The position numbers and the translations under genes are program-made. 64,000 nt of DNA from Streptomyces sp. NRRL B-1347 (GTDB lineage: Bacteria > Actinomycetota > Actinomycetes > Streptomycetales > Streptomycetaceae): assembly GCF_000720325.1 (NCBI RefSeq), contig NZ_JOJM01000058.1, forward strand, positions 39,845 to 103,844, read 5' to 3'. Below, in pieces: positions 43,585 through 51,962 of the stretch. The notes beneath the pieces are model-generated. The model saw only the letters and a program-made list of their open reading frames with translations, did not search any database and had not been told where the DNA came from. Position 1 is the stretch's first letter. Every line of letters begins with the position of its first letter.

Positions 43585-44670
43585 TTACGAGGCTCGGCGC
43601 TTGGCGGTCGTCTTCTTGGCCGTCGCCGTCTTGGCCGTCGCCGTCTTGGCCGTGGTCGTCTTGGCCGTGGTCGCCTTCTTGGTGCCCGTCGTCTTCTTCG
43701 CCGTGGATTTCGTGGCGGTCGTCGTCTTCTTCGCGGTGCTCTTCTTCGACGTGCTCTTCTTCGGGGCCGCTGCCGTGGTCTTCGTCGCCGACGTGGACTT
43801 CTTGCCGCCGACCTGTTTGGGGGCGGTACGGGAGGAACGGCGCGCCGGGAGCGCGGTGACCTCGGCCTCCTTGCCGCCCGTCGTCTCGCCGCGGGCCGTG
43901 CGGGCGGCGCGGACGCTGTTCTCCAGGGCGGCCATCAGATCGATGACCTTGCCGCCGCCGGGCTCGGCCGCGGGCTCCGGGGCGGTGGTCGTACCGCCTT
44001 CGACCTTCGCGGCGATCATCTCCTCCACGGCGGCGCGGTAGTCGTCGTGGAGCGAGTCGAGGTCGACCTCGCCGAGGGTGTCCATCAGGGCGTCCGCGAG
44101 GTCGAGTTCGGCGTCGCGGACCGTGACGCCGGTGTCCGGGGCGACGCTGTCGGTGGCGCGGATCTCGTCCGGCCACAGCAGGCCGTGCATGGCGATGACG
44201 TCGTCGACGACGCGCAGCATGCCGAGCCGTTCGCGGCCACGCAGGGCGAATTTGGCGATGGCCACGCGGTCGCTGCGCTTGAGCGCCTCGCGCAGCAGGA
44301 TGTACGGCTTGGCCGCGGGCACTCCGTTGGCCGACAGGTAGTACGCCGTGTCCATCTGGAGCGGGTCGATGCGGTCCGCCGGTACGAACGAGACGATCTC
44401 GATGGTCTTCGCGGTCGGGATCGGCAGCGCGGCCAGGTCGTCCTCGGTGATCGGGATGACCGAGCCGTCGGCGTCCTCGTACCCCTTGCCGATCTCGGCG
44501 GTCGGGACCTCGCGGTCCTCCAGCTCGCAGACCTTGCGGTAGCGGATGCGGCCGCCGTCCTCCGTGTGGATCTGGCGGAAGGAGATCGAGTGGCTCTCCG
44601 TGGCGTTCACCAGCTTGATCGGGATGCTGACCAGGCCGAAGGAGATGGCGCCGTTCCATATGGAGCGCAT
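43585..44670 (-). CDS. ku: Ku protein for non-homologous end joining
   Basis: 361 aa from ATG 44670 (MRSIWNGAISFGLVSIPIKL), the invariant bacterial Ku start; GTG 44679 is an alternative. Core Ku barrel to about residue 260 (RIRYRKVCELEDREVP, YYLSANGVPAAKPYILLREA). The last 90 residues form a Lys/Thr/Ala tail with repeated AKKT and TAKTATAK units, as in histone H1-like tails that add DNA affinity. Binds double-strand ends as a homodimer and recruits LigD-type enzymes; the LigD polymerase gene is divergent next door. Confidence 0.97.
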   Translation of the reverse strand: MRSIWNGAISFGLVSIPIKLVNATESHSISFRQIHTEDGGRIRYRKVCELEDREVPTAEIGKGYEDADGSVIPITEDDLAALPIPTAKTIEIVSFVPADRIDPLQMDTAYYLSANGVPAAKPYILLREALKRSDRVAIAKFALRGRERLGMLRVVDDVIAMHGLLWPDEIRATDSVAPDTGVTVRDAELDLADALMDTLGEVDLDSLHDDYRAAVEEMIAAKVEGGTTTAPEPAAEPGGGKVIDLMAALENSVRAARTARGETTGGKEAEVTALPARRSSRTAPKQVGGKKSTSATKTTAAAPKKSTSKKSTAKKTTTATKSTAKKTTGTKKATTAKTTTAKTATAKTATAKKTTAKRRAS

Positions 44671-44720
44671 GTGGTGCACCTTTCGCCACGTTTTGCCACG
44701 TTTCGTGGGATTCTCATCGT
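44671..44720. promoter_or_regulatory. Shared Ku/LigD-polymerase promoter region
   Basis: Only 50 nt between the two divergent starts. It contains direct repeats GCCACGTTTT/GCCACGTTTC and a palindrome CCACGTTTCGTGG (44696-44708), which could bind a regulator acting on both NHEJ genes. Confidence 0.45.
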
Positions 44721-45617
44721 ATGACGCCCATCACGGAGGTGGAGGGGCGACGGCTCGCGCTCAGCAACCTCGACAAGGTGCTGTATCCGGCGAGCGGCTT
44801 CACGAAGGGTGAGGTCCTGCACTACTACGCGACCGCCGCGGACGTGCTCCTTCCCGAGCTGCGCGACCGGCCCGTGTCGTTCCTCCGCTTCCCGGACGGC
44901 CCCGACGGGCAGCGCTTCTTCACCAAGAACGTGCTGCCCGGTACGCCCGGCTGGGTGCGGACGGCCGAGGTGCCGCGGTCCGAGGGGCCCGCGCGGCAGG
45001 TCCTCGTACAGGACCTGCCGTCGCTGATGTGGGCGGCGAACCTGGTGACGGAGTTCCACACGCCGCAGTGGCGGGCGCGGGCGCCGGGGCTCGCGGACCG
45101 GCTCGTGCTCGACCTCGACCCCGGGCCGCCCGCGACCGTGGTGGAGGCGTGCGAGGCGGCGCTGTGGCTGCGGGAGCGGCTGGTCGCCGACGGGTTCGAG
45201 GTGTTCGTGAAGACCTCCGGGAGCAAGGGGCTGCACGTGGTCGTGCCGCTGGTGCCGGTCGCGTCCGCGCGGGTCTCGGCTTACGCGAAGGAGCTCGCGG
45301 TGGCGGCGGAGCGGGCGCTGCCCGCGCTCGTGGTGCACCGGATGACGCGGAGCCTGCGGGCGGGGAAGGTGTTCGTGGACTTCAGTCAGAACGCGGCGGC
45401 GAAGACGACGGCGACGGCCTATACGTTGCGGGCGCGGGCGGAGGCGACGGTGTCGGCGCCCGTGACCTGGGCCGAGGTGGAGCGCTGTGGGGGCGCCGGG
45501 GACGCGGGGCTCCTTGTCTTCCGGGCCCCGGACATGGCTGCCCGGCTGCACCGGGAAGGGGACCTGTTCGCGGCCCTGCGGGAGCCCGGGCGGGCGGCCC
45601 GGCTGCCCGGCGCCTGA
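44721..45617 (+). CDS. LigD-type NHEJ polymerase/primase (stand-alone)
   Basis: 298 aa, a single archaeo-eukaryotic-primase-type polymerase domain. Motifs: LSNLDKVLYPASGFTKGEVL, catalytic DLDPGPPA (Asp-x-Asp about residue 136), KTSGSKGLHVVVPL, and VFVDFSQNAAAKTT with the third acidic residue. It fills gaps with ribo- or deoxynucleotides at Ku-bound ends. No ligase or nuclease domain is attached, so the ligase must be encoded elsewhere. Divergent from ku. Confidence 0.95.
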   Translation: MTPITEVEGRRLALSNLDKVLYPASGFTKGEVLHYYATAADVLLPELRDRPVSFLRFPDGPDGQRFFTKNVLPGTPGWVRTAEVPRSEGPARQVLVQDLPSLMWAANLVTEFHTPQWRARAPGLADRLVLDLDPGPPATVVEACEAALWLRERLVADGFEVFVKTSGSKGLHVVVPLVPVASARVSAYAKELAVAAERALPALVVHRMTRSLRAGKVFVDFSQNAAAKTTATAYTLRARAEATVSAPVTWAEVERCGGAGDAGLLVFRAPDMAARLHREGDLFAALREPGRAARLPGA

Positions 45618-45710
45618 GCTGCGCGGCTGCCCGGCGCCCGGGCGGGGCCCGGGTTGCACGGTTGCTCGGCACCGAGGGCTGTGCCCGCCCCGGCCGGAAG
45701 GCCCCGGACC

Positions 45711-46520
45711 CTACACCCGGTGCCACACATGACGGTCGCGCGCCAAGGCGTGCAAGGCCTCCACGTCCGCCGGTTTCAGGACGCCGCCCGCGCGGGCCAG
45801 GCCCGGCAGGTCCGGCTCGGTGAGCACGCGGACCTCGCGCGGCTCCGCCGTGACCTCGACGGACACCGCCCCGACGGGCACGAGGACGGGCCTGACCTCG
45901 GCGGTGAGGGCGAAGGAGGCCCGCGCGGCGTCGGCGCGCAGCTCCCGCAGGAGCGGGACGGCCTTGGCGCGGCCCACCGTCACCAGCGGGTCGGCCACCC
46001 GCACCCGCTGCCGCCGCGCGGGCACCGCGCGGACGCAGAAGAGCCCGCCGGGGCCGATCAGCAGGTGGTGGATGCGGGCACCGCCGGGCAGCCCGACGGA
46101 GTGCAGCGTGTGCCAGCCGACGGCGTCGAGCCGGTCGAGGGCGTCGCCGACGGCGACCTCGGCGGCCAGGGCCAGGCTCCGGGGGTCGGACCGCAGCTTG
46201 CGGGCCGACGGCGGATCGCGTTCGAGCCGGACGCGCAGCGCCTCCCCTGGCCGGTTCGGCGCGAGGTCGTCGTCGGGGTGGAGGGAGAGCCTGGCGAGCT
46301 CGGCGGGGGTGGGCACGGGCGGGGGCCCGACCGCGACGTTCCCGGTGAGGAAGGGGGCGAGGACGTGCAGGACGTCCTCCTCCTCGGCCGCGCTGAGCAG
46401 GTTCACCCGGGCGGTCTCGCGGTCGTACCAGGCCACGTTCCTGCCGTCCGCCCGGCACACGTAGAGCCGCTCATGACCGTGTCGGAACGCCGGTACGACG
46501 CGCAGTCCGCTCATCCCCAT
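45711..46520 (-). CDS. NERD-domain-like protein
   Basis: 269 aa from ATG 46520 (MGMSGLRVVPAFRHG). The C-terminal half resembles the nuclease-related domain: AVGDALDRLDAVGWHTLHSV, HHLLIGPGGLFCVRAV and a late VRPVLVPVGAVSVEV. The first 110 residues form a separate basic module with RLYVCRADGRNVAWYDR. The Asp-Glu-x-Lys catalytic pattern of true nucleases is not obvious, so activity is uncertain. Convergent with the LigD polymerase gene; monocistronic. Confidence 0.75.
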   Translation of the reverse strand: MGMSGLRVVPAFRHGHERLYVCRADGRNVAWYDRETARVNLLSAAEEEDVLHVLAPFLTGNVAVGPPPVPTPAELARLSLHPDDDLAPNRPGEALRVRLERDPPSARKLRSDPRSLALAAEVAVGDALDRLDAVGWHTLHSVGLPGGARIHHLLIGPGGLFCVRAVPARRQRVRVADPLVTVGRAKAVPLLRELRADAARASFALTAEVRPVLVPVGAVSVEVTAEPREVRVLTEPDLPGLARAGGVLKPADVEALHALARDRHVWHRV

Positions 46521-46800
46521 CACCCCACCGACCATGGGAACAGCCCGGACGCGCCGCGGGCAAGAAGCTGACAGGGCCGCAAGGAAGTTGATGCCCGTTC
46601 GCCCGGGATTCGCCCCGCTGGGCCCGGTCCGTGCGTCGTGCCCTCCCCCGTCCCGTAACGGCACTGCTCGCACAGCTATGGCGCGCTGTTACACACTCGC
46701 CGAACCTCCGCAATGGCGGACACCTAGCGTCGTAGCTGCCATCGCCCCGGTCCAGCCGGGCCGGGCCCGGCCCCCGCCGCACGAGCGCAAGGAACGTACC

Positions 46801-47166
46801 GTGAGCCACCCCCGCCGCCGCACCGCCGCCCTCCGCACCGCCGCCGTCGCCGCGCTCGCGGGCGGCGCGCTGCTCGTCCCCGCCGCCGGCGCCTTCGCCG
46901 CCGAGCCCGCTCCCGCGCCCTCCCCCACCACCGCGCCGCCGCACGCCGACAAGACCGCCACCGGCAAGGCCGTCACCAACAGGGCCGCCACCGACAAGGC
47001 CGTGACCCCCAAGTCCGTCACGCCCAAGGGCGGCGTCCGCGCCGGCGCCGACGGGCTTCGCGACGCCGGGGACCCCGCGTTCCTGGCGGCGGGCGGCGCC
47101 ATGGCCGCCGCCGGTGCCGCGGGGCTCGGCTTCGCGATGCTCCGCCGGGGCCGCACCGACGGCTGA
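46801..47166 (+). CDS. Small secreted protein with C-terminal membrane anchor
   Basis: 121 aa from GTG 46801 behind AAGGAA. Signal peptide RTAAVAALAGGALLVPAAGAF with an AFA-A cleavage site, then a Pro/Thr/Lys-rich linker with repeats of the type KAVTNRAATDKAVTPK, and a C-terminal helix AGGAMAAAGAAGLGFAML ending RRGRTDG. This is a one-TM surface protein, but it lacks an LPxTG-type sorting signal. Just upstream of the class F sortase and co-oriented, suggesting a shared cell-surface module. Confidence 0.8.
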   Translation: MSHPRRRTAALRTAAVAALAGGALLVPAAGAFAAEPAPAPSPTTAPPHADKTATGKAVTNRAATDKAVTPKSVTPKGGVRAGADGLRDAGDPAFLAAGGAMAAAGAAGLGFAMLRRGRTDG

Positions 47167-47216
47167 CCGAGCAGCCCCGTTCTCCGAAAGACTCCCCCGC
47201 CAGCCCAGGAGCGCTC

Positions 47217-47870
47217 ATGACCACCCCCACCGCGCAGCCCCAGGAAGACGCCGCCCCCGCCCGCCGCCGCACGGGGCGCATCGCGGCGGCCGCCGCCCTC
47301 ACCGCGGCCGTCGGCGTCGGGCTCATCGCCTGCGGCCAGGGCGGGCACGGCGCGGCCGCGCCCGACGTGACCGTGAAGAACGCGGCGGCCGCGCAGGCCA
47401 AGCGCGCCCCGGCGCCCCTGAAGGAGTCGAAGCCGACCGGCCTGCGGATCCCGGCGGCCGGGGTCGACGCCTCGCGGATGCTGGACCTCGGCATCGGCGC
47501 GGACGGGGAGCTGGAGGTGCCGCCGGTCGCGAAGGCGGAGGTGCCGGGCTGGTGGACGGGCGGTGTCACGCCCGGTCAGAAGGGCGCGGCCGTGCTCGTC
47601 GCGCACTACGACACGGTGCAGGGCCCGGCGCTGATGCGGAACGTGGCCCGAGTGAAGGTCGGCGACGCCATCATGGTGCCGCGTGCGGACGGCAGTACGG
47701 CCACGTTCCGGGTCCGCGAGATCCAGCAGGTCGACAAGAAAGACTTTCCAACCCATAAGGTGTACGGGACGACCGACCGGCCGGAGCTGCGCCTGCTGAC
47801 GTGCGGCGGCCCGATCAGGAACGGCCACCGCGCCGACAACATCATTCTCTACGCCGACCTCGTGCGGTGA
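47217..47870 (+). CDS. Class F sortase
   Basis: 217 aa. N-terminal TM/signal GRIAAAAALTAAVGVGLIAC, then the sortase barrel from about residue 70 (GLRIPAAGVDASRMLDLGIG). Catalytic His in AVLVAHYDTVQGPAL (about 140), Cys in LRLLTCGGP (about 195) and Arg in GHRADNIILYAD (about 208). Class F enzymes are the actinobacterial group that anchors or processes surface proteins outside the membrane. Lies in a plus-strand run with an anchored surface protein upstream and a lipoprotein plus sensor kinase downstream. Confidence 0.93.
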   Translation: MTTPTAQPQEDAAPARRRTGRIAAAAALTAAVGVGLIACGQGGHGAAAPDVTVKNAAAAQAKRAPAPLKESKPTGLRIPAAGVDASRMLDLGIGADGELEVPPVAKAEVPGWWTGGVTPGQKGAAVLVAHYDTVQGPALMRNVARVKVGDAIMVPRADGSTATFRVREIQQVDKKDFPTHKVYGTTDRPELRLLTCGGPIRNGHRADNIILYADLVR

Positions 47871-47934
47871 CCAGGCTCCCTCCGACTCCTGGCTCCGCGC
47901 GCCCGACCACCGCCCTTGGCCCGCAGGAGTGCAG

Positions 47935-48735
47935 TTGAACCGCAGCCGCCGCAGCCGCAGCCGCCGCAGCGCGCTCGCCGCAGCCGCCCTCGTGCTGCTC
48001 GCGGGCGCGTTCACCGCGGGCTGCGGCGACCCGGGCGACCTGCGCAGCGCGGGCGCGACGCCCACGGCCGTCGGCCCCACCCGGCTCTGGCCCGACCTGC
48101 CGCCCGCCTCCTCGCCGCTCGGCGACTACGGAACGGCGGACACCGAGGAGGTCAAGGGCGTGCGGGTGCCCGGCGGCGACCTGCACAAGGTGGACCCCGT
48201 CGCCATCGTGAAGGCGCAGACCGCCGCGCACCCCGACGACTACAGCGGCCCGTCCGCGCTCTACAAGGAGACCGCCGACGCCCTGAAGGGCTGCGGCAAG
48301 AAGGGCAGGGAGTGCCCGGTCCTCAAGGCGTACTACCGCGACTTCACCGGTGACGGGAAGGACGACATGGTCATCGGCATCCGCATGCCGGAGGAGCAGT
48401 TGGCCATCCGCGTCTACGCGATGGAGAAGGGCCATCTGACGCAGATCATGGGCACGTCCGACGCGGTGCTCGGCGTCGAGCTCGCCGGGCGCGACCTGGT
48501 GCTCCGCGCGGCCTCCGACATCCCCGGCTACGAGTACCGCACGGCCTGGTCCTGGGACCGGCACCAGCGGGCGATGCTGCCGACCCGCGACGAGTTCCTG
48601 CGCTCGTCCGACGCGCCGCGCCCCAAGGGCGCGCGCAGCCCGGCGCCCGAGGTGACCGAGATCCCGGCCGAGGAGACGCCGCCGGTTCCGGCCCCGGGAC
48701 CGAGCTCCGGCGAGCACCCGGACACGGGCGCATGA
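47935..48735 (+). CDS. Lipoprotein of unknown function
   Basis: About 266 aa from TTG 47935 (GCAGGAG 6 nt upstream; GTG 47929 is an alternative). Basic start NRSRRSRSRRS, hydrophobic core, then a lipobox-like FTAGC at about residue 28. The mature part has DFTGDGKDDMVIGIRMPEEQ, a calcium-binding FG-GAP/VCBS-like pattern, and a Pro-rich C-terminus. Its stop overlaps the start of the sensor kinase by 4 nt, so it is probably an extracytoplasmic partner that modulates that kinase. Confidence 0.82.
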   Translation: MNRSRRSRSRRSALAAAALVLLAGAFTAGCGDPGDLRSAGATPTAVGPTRLWPDLPPASSPLGDYGTADTEEVKGVRVPGGDLHKVDPVAIVKAQTAAHPDDYSGPSALYKETADALKGCGKKGRECPVLKAYYRDFTGDGKDDMVIGIRMPEEQLAIRVYAMEKGHLTQIMGTSDAVLGVELAGRDLVLRAASDIPGYEYRTAWSWDRHQRAMLPTRDEFLRSSDAPRPKGARSPAPEVTEIPAEETPPVPAPGPSSGEHPDTGA

Positions 48736-50048
48736 CCGAACCCCGGCGGCCGCGCCGCCCCCGGCTCCCGCTGCGCCTGCCCGCCTGGACCGCGACGCTG
48801 ACGTGGAAGGCCGCGGTGTTCATCGCCGTGATGTGCTGCGCCCTCGCGGCGCTGCTCGGCGTGCTCGTGCACGTGGCGGTGACGAACCAGACCGTGGGCC
48901 AGGCCCGCGAGCGCGCCCTGTCCCGGCTCGACGACGCCACCGAGCAGTACGAGGCGGGCGGCCGCCTCGGCCCGGGCGCGGGCCTCGACCCGCCGGGCCT
49001 GCCGGACCGGCTCCGCGACCTCGCCGTGGCCGGGGAGCGCGGCACGATGGTCGGCGACCACGACCGGACGCCCACGGTGTGGGCGGCGGGGCCCGCGGAC
49101 GGCGGCCGGGCGATCGCCGTGGAGGTCGACTACGCGCAGGGCGCCCGCACCATCGACGGCCTCGACCGGGCGATCCTGGGCTCGTCCGTCCTCGCGATCG
49201 GCGCGACCCTGCTGGTCGGGGCGTTCGCGGTGACGCGCGTGACGCGGCGCCTGCATCTGACGGCCCGGGTCGCGGCCCGCATCAGCGCGGGCGACCTGGA
49301 CGCGCGCGTGCACGACCCGCGCACCCGTGACCCCCACCGCCACCAGGACGAGGTGGCCACGGTCTCCGGGGCCCTGGACACCATGGCCTCCTCGCTCCAG
49401 GGCAAGCTCCTGAGCGAGCAGCGGTTCACCGCGGACGTGGCGCACGAGCTGCGCACCCCGCTGACCGGGCTGCACGCGGCGGCCGAGCTGCTGCCGCCGG
49501 GCCGCCCGACCGAGCTGGTCAGGGACCGGGTGGCGGCGCTGCGCACGCTCACCGAGGACCTCCTGGAGATCTCCCGGCTCGACGCGCGCAACGAACGCGT
49601 GGACCTGGACGCGGTGCGGCTCGCTCCGCTGGCGGAGCGCGTGGTGCGCGCGTCGGGCGCCGAGGTGGAGCTGACCGTCGTCCACGACCTCGTGGTGGAG
49701 ACCGACGGGCGACGCCTGGAGCGGGTGCTCGGCAACCTCGTCGCGAACGCCCTCAAGCACGGGGCCCCGCCGGTGTGCCTGACCGTGGACGGACCGGTGA
49801 TCACTGTGCGGGACCACGGCCCGGGCTTCCCCGACTATCTGGTGGAGCACGGCCCGCAGCGCTTCCGCACCGAGGGCACCACCAAGGGCCACGGCCTCGG
49901 TCTGACCATCGCGCTCGGCCAGGCGCGGGTGGTCGGGGCGAGCCTCACCTTCACCAATGTGGCGGAAGGGACGGGAGCGGTCGCGACGCTCACGCTGCCG
50001 CACGACGAGCGGCCCTCCGGGGACGAGCCGGGCGAAGTCCGGGCCTGA
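48732..50048 (+). CDS. Membrane sensor histidine kinase (no adjacent response regulator)
   Basis: 438 aa. TM1 AAVFIAVMCCALAALLGVLV (about 35-54), an extracytoplasmic sensor of about 100 aa, TM2 AILGSSVLAIGATLLVGAFA (about 153-172), HAMP (ARVAARISAGDLDARV), HisKA with the phosphoacceptor His in DVAHELRTPLTGL (residue 238), and HATPase_c with NLVANALKHGAPP and GHGLGLTIALG. It is coupled to the lipoprotein upstream. Unusually no response regulator gene adjoins, so its partner lies elsewhere. Confidence 0.93.
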   Translation: MTEPRRPRRPRLPLRLPAWTATLTWKAAVFIAVMCCALAALLGVLVHVAVTNQTVGQARERALSRLDDATEQYEAGGRLGPGAGLDPPGLPDRLRDLAVAGERGTMVGDHDRTPTVWAAGPADGGRAIAVEVDYAQGARTIDGLDRAILGSSVLAIGATLLVGAFAVTRVTRRLHLTARVAARISAGDLDARVHDPRTRDPHRHQDEVATVSGALDTMASSLQGKLLSEQRFTADVAHELRTPLTGLHAAAELLPPGRPTELVRDRVAALRTLTEDLLEISRLDARNERVDLDAVRLAPLAERVVRASGAEVELTVVHDLVVETDGRRLERVLGNLVANALKHGAPPVCLTVDGPVITVRDHGPGFPDYLVEHGPQRFRTEGTTKGHGLGLTIALGQARVVGASLTFTNVAEGTGAVATLTLPHDERPSGDEPGEVRA

Positions 50049-50075
50049 CGGGGACGGCTGACCGTACGTGACCTT

Positions 50076-50104
50076 TTGCGGACGTCCGGTGTCGCTTTTA
50101 GCGT
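50076..50104 (+). promoter_or_regulatory. Promoter for the SH3-like secreted protein
   Basis: TTGCGG (50076-50081) and TAGCGT (50099-50104) spaced by 17 nt match the streptomycete housekeeping pattern; transcription would begin about 45 nt before the ATG. Confidence 0.6.
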
Positions 50105-50156
50105 GAATCGCGGCCTACGCACCGGCCGCACACCGCACTCCCCAGAGGAGACCGTC

Positions 50157-50513
50157 ATGGCCCTTCGTCCCCGCTCCCTCGCCGTCCGCATCGGCATAGC
50201 CGCCGCGGGCGGCGCGCTCGCCGCCACCACGCTGGCCGCAGGCCCGGCCCTCGCGGCCGAGGGCAACGAACACCCCCGCGTCTACAAGGGCAAGGTCACC
50301 GCCAAGGGCGGCCTCCTCCTGCGCGACCGGCCCACGCGGGGCAGCCACGTCATCCGGCACGAGCCGTACGGCAAGATCGTGCACATCTTCTGCAAGACGC
50401 GCGGCGAGCACGTGCAGGGCAACGACCGCTGGTACCTCCTCACGGACGGCACCTGGGCCTGGGGCGCCGCGCACTACATCGCCAACATCGGGCCCGCGCC
50501 GCGCTGGTGCTGA
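50157..50513 (+). CDS. Secreted SH3b-like small protein
   Basis: 118 aa behind CAGAGGAG. Signal peptide IGIAAAGGALAATTLAAGPA with ALA-A cleavage. The mature part reads YKGKVTAKGGLLLRDRPTRG, VHIFCKTRGEHVQGNDRWYL and ends in WAWGAAHYIANIG, the bacterial SH3 layout. A pair of Cys residues (IFCK and the final Cys) may form a disulfide. Such proteins bind cell wall or matrix outside the cell; no enzyme domain is attached. Confidence 0.85.
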   Translation: MALRPRSLAVRIGIAAAGGALAATTLAAGPALAAEGNEHPRVYKGKVTAKGGLLLRDRPTRGSHVIRHEPYGKIVHIFCKTRGEHVQGNDRWYLLTDGTWAWGAAHYIANIGPAPRWC

Positions 50514-50591
50514 CCCACCGGACCCACCGGAGCCGCCCAGAGCCACCGGAGCCCAGGCGGGGCATAACCGGACATTAAGCCCGGAGCTTGC

Positions 50592-50597
50592 TACGTT
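50592..50597 (+). promoter_or_regulatory. Possible -10 box giving a leaderless FtsW transcript
   Basis: TACGTT ends 6 nt before the ATG at 50604 and no ribosome binding site is seen, so transcription probably begins at or next to the start codon. Leaderless mRNAs are common in Streptomyces. Confidence 0.4.
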
Positions 50598-50603
50598 CCG
50601 GTC

Positions 50604-51962
50604 ATGGAGGTCCGCGTCCCGCGACGCCGGGGCACCGAACTCGCCCTGATCGTCGTCGCCGTCCTGCTCTCGGTCTACGGCTACTGCGACGTGGGCCTGG
50701 CCAGGACCGGCTCCGTCCCGCCCGGCGCCGCCGGCTACGGCGCCGGGTTGGGAGTGCTCGCGCTCCTCGCCCATCTGGCGGTGCGGCTGCGGGCCCCGTA
50801 CGCCGACCCGCTGCTGCTGCCGATCGCCGTGCTCCTCAACGGCCTCGGGCTCGTCCTCATCTACCGGCTGGACCTGGAGACGCCCGGCGACCGGGCCGCG
50901 CCCACCCAGCTCGTCTGGTCCACCATCGGCGTCGGCCTGTGCGTCGCGGTCGTGGTCCTGCTGCGCGACCACCGGCTGCTGCGGCGCTACGCGTACCTCT
51001 CCGTCGTCACGGCGCTGGTGCTGATGATCGTGCCGATCTTCTTCCCGGCCGTGAACGGCGCCCGCATCTGGATCCGGCTCGGGGGCTTCTCCATCCAGCC
51101 GGGCGAGTTCGCGAAGATCCTGCTCGCGGTGTTCTTCGCCAGCTATCTCGCGGCCAACCGCACCGCCCTCGCCACCACCGGGCGCACGCTGTGGAAGTTC
51201 GTGCAGCTTCCCACCGGCCGGGTGCTCGGCCCGGTGGTGGCGATCTGGCTGCTGAGCGTCGGCGTCCTGGTCCTGGAGCGGGACCTGGGCACCTCGCTGC
51301 TCTTCTTCGGCCTCTTCGTGGTCCTGCTGTACGTCGCCACCGGCCGCACCGGCTGGATCGCCGTCGGGCTGCTGCTCGCGGCGGCGGGCGCCTACGCGGT
51401 CGGCTCCCTCGAACCGCACGTGCACAGCCGCGTCGCGGACTGGCTGCACCCCTTCGCGTCCATCGAGGCCGGGCGGGGGCCCAACCAACTCGCCCAGTCG
51501 CTCTTCGCGTTCGCCGCGGGCGGGCTGCTCGGCACCGGGCTCGGGCTCGGCCACTCCATCCTCATCGGCTTCGCCGCGAAGTCGGACTTCATCCTGGCGA
51601 CGGCGGGCGAGGAGCTGGGCCTCGCCGGGCTCACGGCGATCTTCCTCCTGTACGCGCTGCTCGTGGAGCGCGGCTACCGCACCGGGCTCGCCCTGCGCGA
51701 CCCCTTCGGGCGGCTCCTCGCGATCGGGCTCGCCTCGATCGTGGCGCTCCAGGTGTTCGTGATCGCGGGCGGCGTGACCGGGCTCATCCCGCTCACCGGC
51801 ATGGCGATGCCGTTCCTCGCGCAGGGCGGCTCGTCCGTCGTCACCAACTGGATCATCGTGGCGCTGCTCATCCGCCTGAGCGACTCGGCCCGCGCCCACG
51901 CCCGTGCCCACGCCGACGGGGACTCCCCCGGGGACCGGCCGCACCAGGAGGCGTCCACGTGA
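50604..51962 (+). CDS. FtsW/RodA/SpoVE-family peptidoglycan glycosyltransferase
   Basis: 452 aa with about 10-12 membrane helices. SEDS signatures: FFPAVNGARIWIRLGGFSIQ (about 150), PGEFAKILLAVFFASYLA with the catalytic-type acidic region, ERDLGTSLLFFGLFVVLLYV, and GLIPLTGMAMPFLAQGGSSV near the end. Polymerises lipid II outside the membrane with a partner class B PBP, which is encoded directly downstream in a 4-nt overlap. A second SEDS/PBP pair away from the division cluster usually serves sporulation or vegetative wall growth in Streptomyces. Confidence 0.95.
   Translation: MEVRVPRRRGTELALIVVAVLLSVYGYCDVGLARTGSVPPGAAGYGAGLGVLALLAHLAVRLRAPYADPLLLPIAVLLNGLGLVLIYRLDLETPGDRAAPTQLVWSTIGVGLCVAVVVLLRDHRLLRRYAYLSVVTALVLMIVPIFFPAVNGARIWIRLGGFSIQPGEFAKILLAVFFASYLAANRTALATTGRTLWKFVQLPTGRVLGPVVAIWLLSVGVLVLERDLGTSLLFFGLFVVLLYVATGRTGWIAVGLLLAAAGAYAVGSLEPHVHSRVADWLHPFASIEAGRGPNQLAQSLFAFAAGGLLGTGLGLGHSILIGFAAKSDFILATAGEELGLAGLTAIFLLYALLVERGYRTGLALRDPFGRLLAIGLASIVALQVFVIAGGVTGLIPLTGMAMPFLAQGGSSVVTNWIIVALLIRLSDSARAHARAHADGDSPGDRPHQEAST

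Noticed and set aside
48732..50048. Cse-type three-gene system (lipoprotein, regulator, kinase with sigma factor)
   Set aside because: A lipoprotein and kinase are coupled, but there is no response regulator or ECF sigma factor gene beside them.
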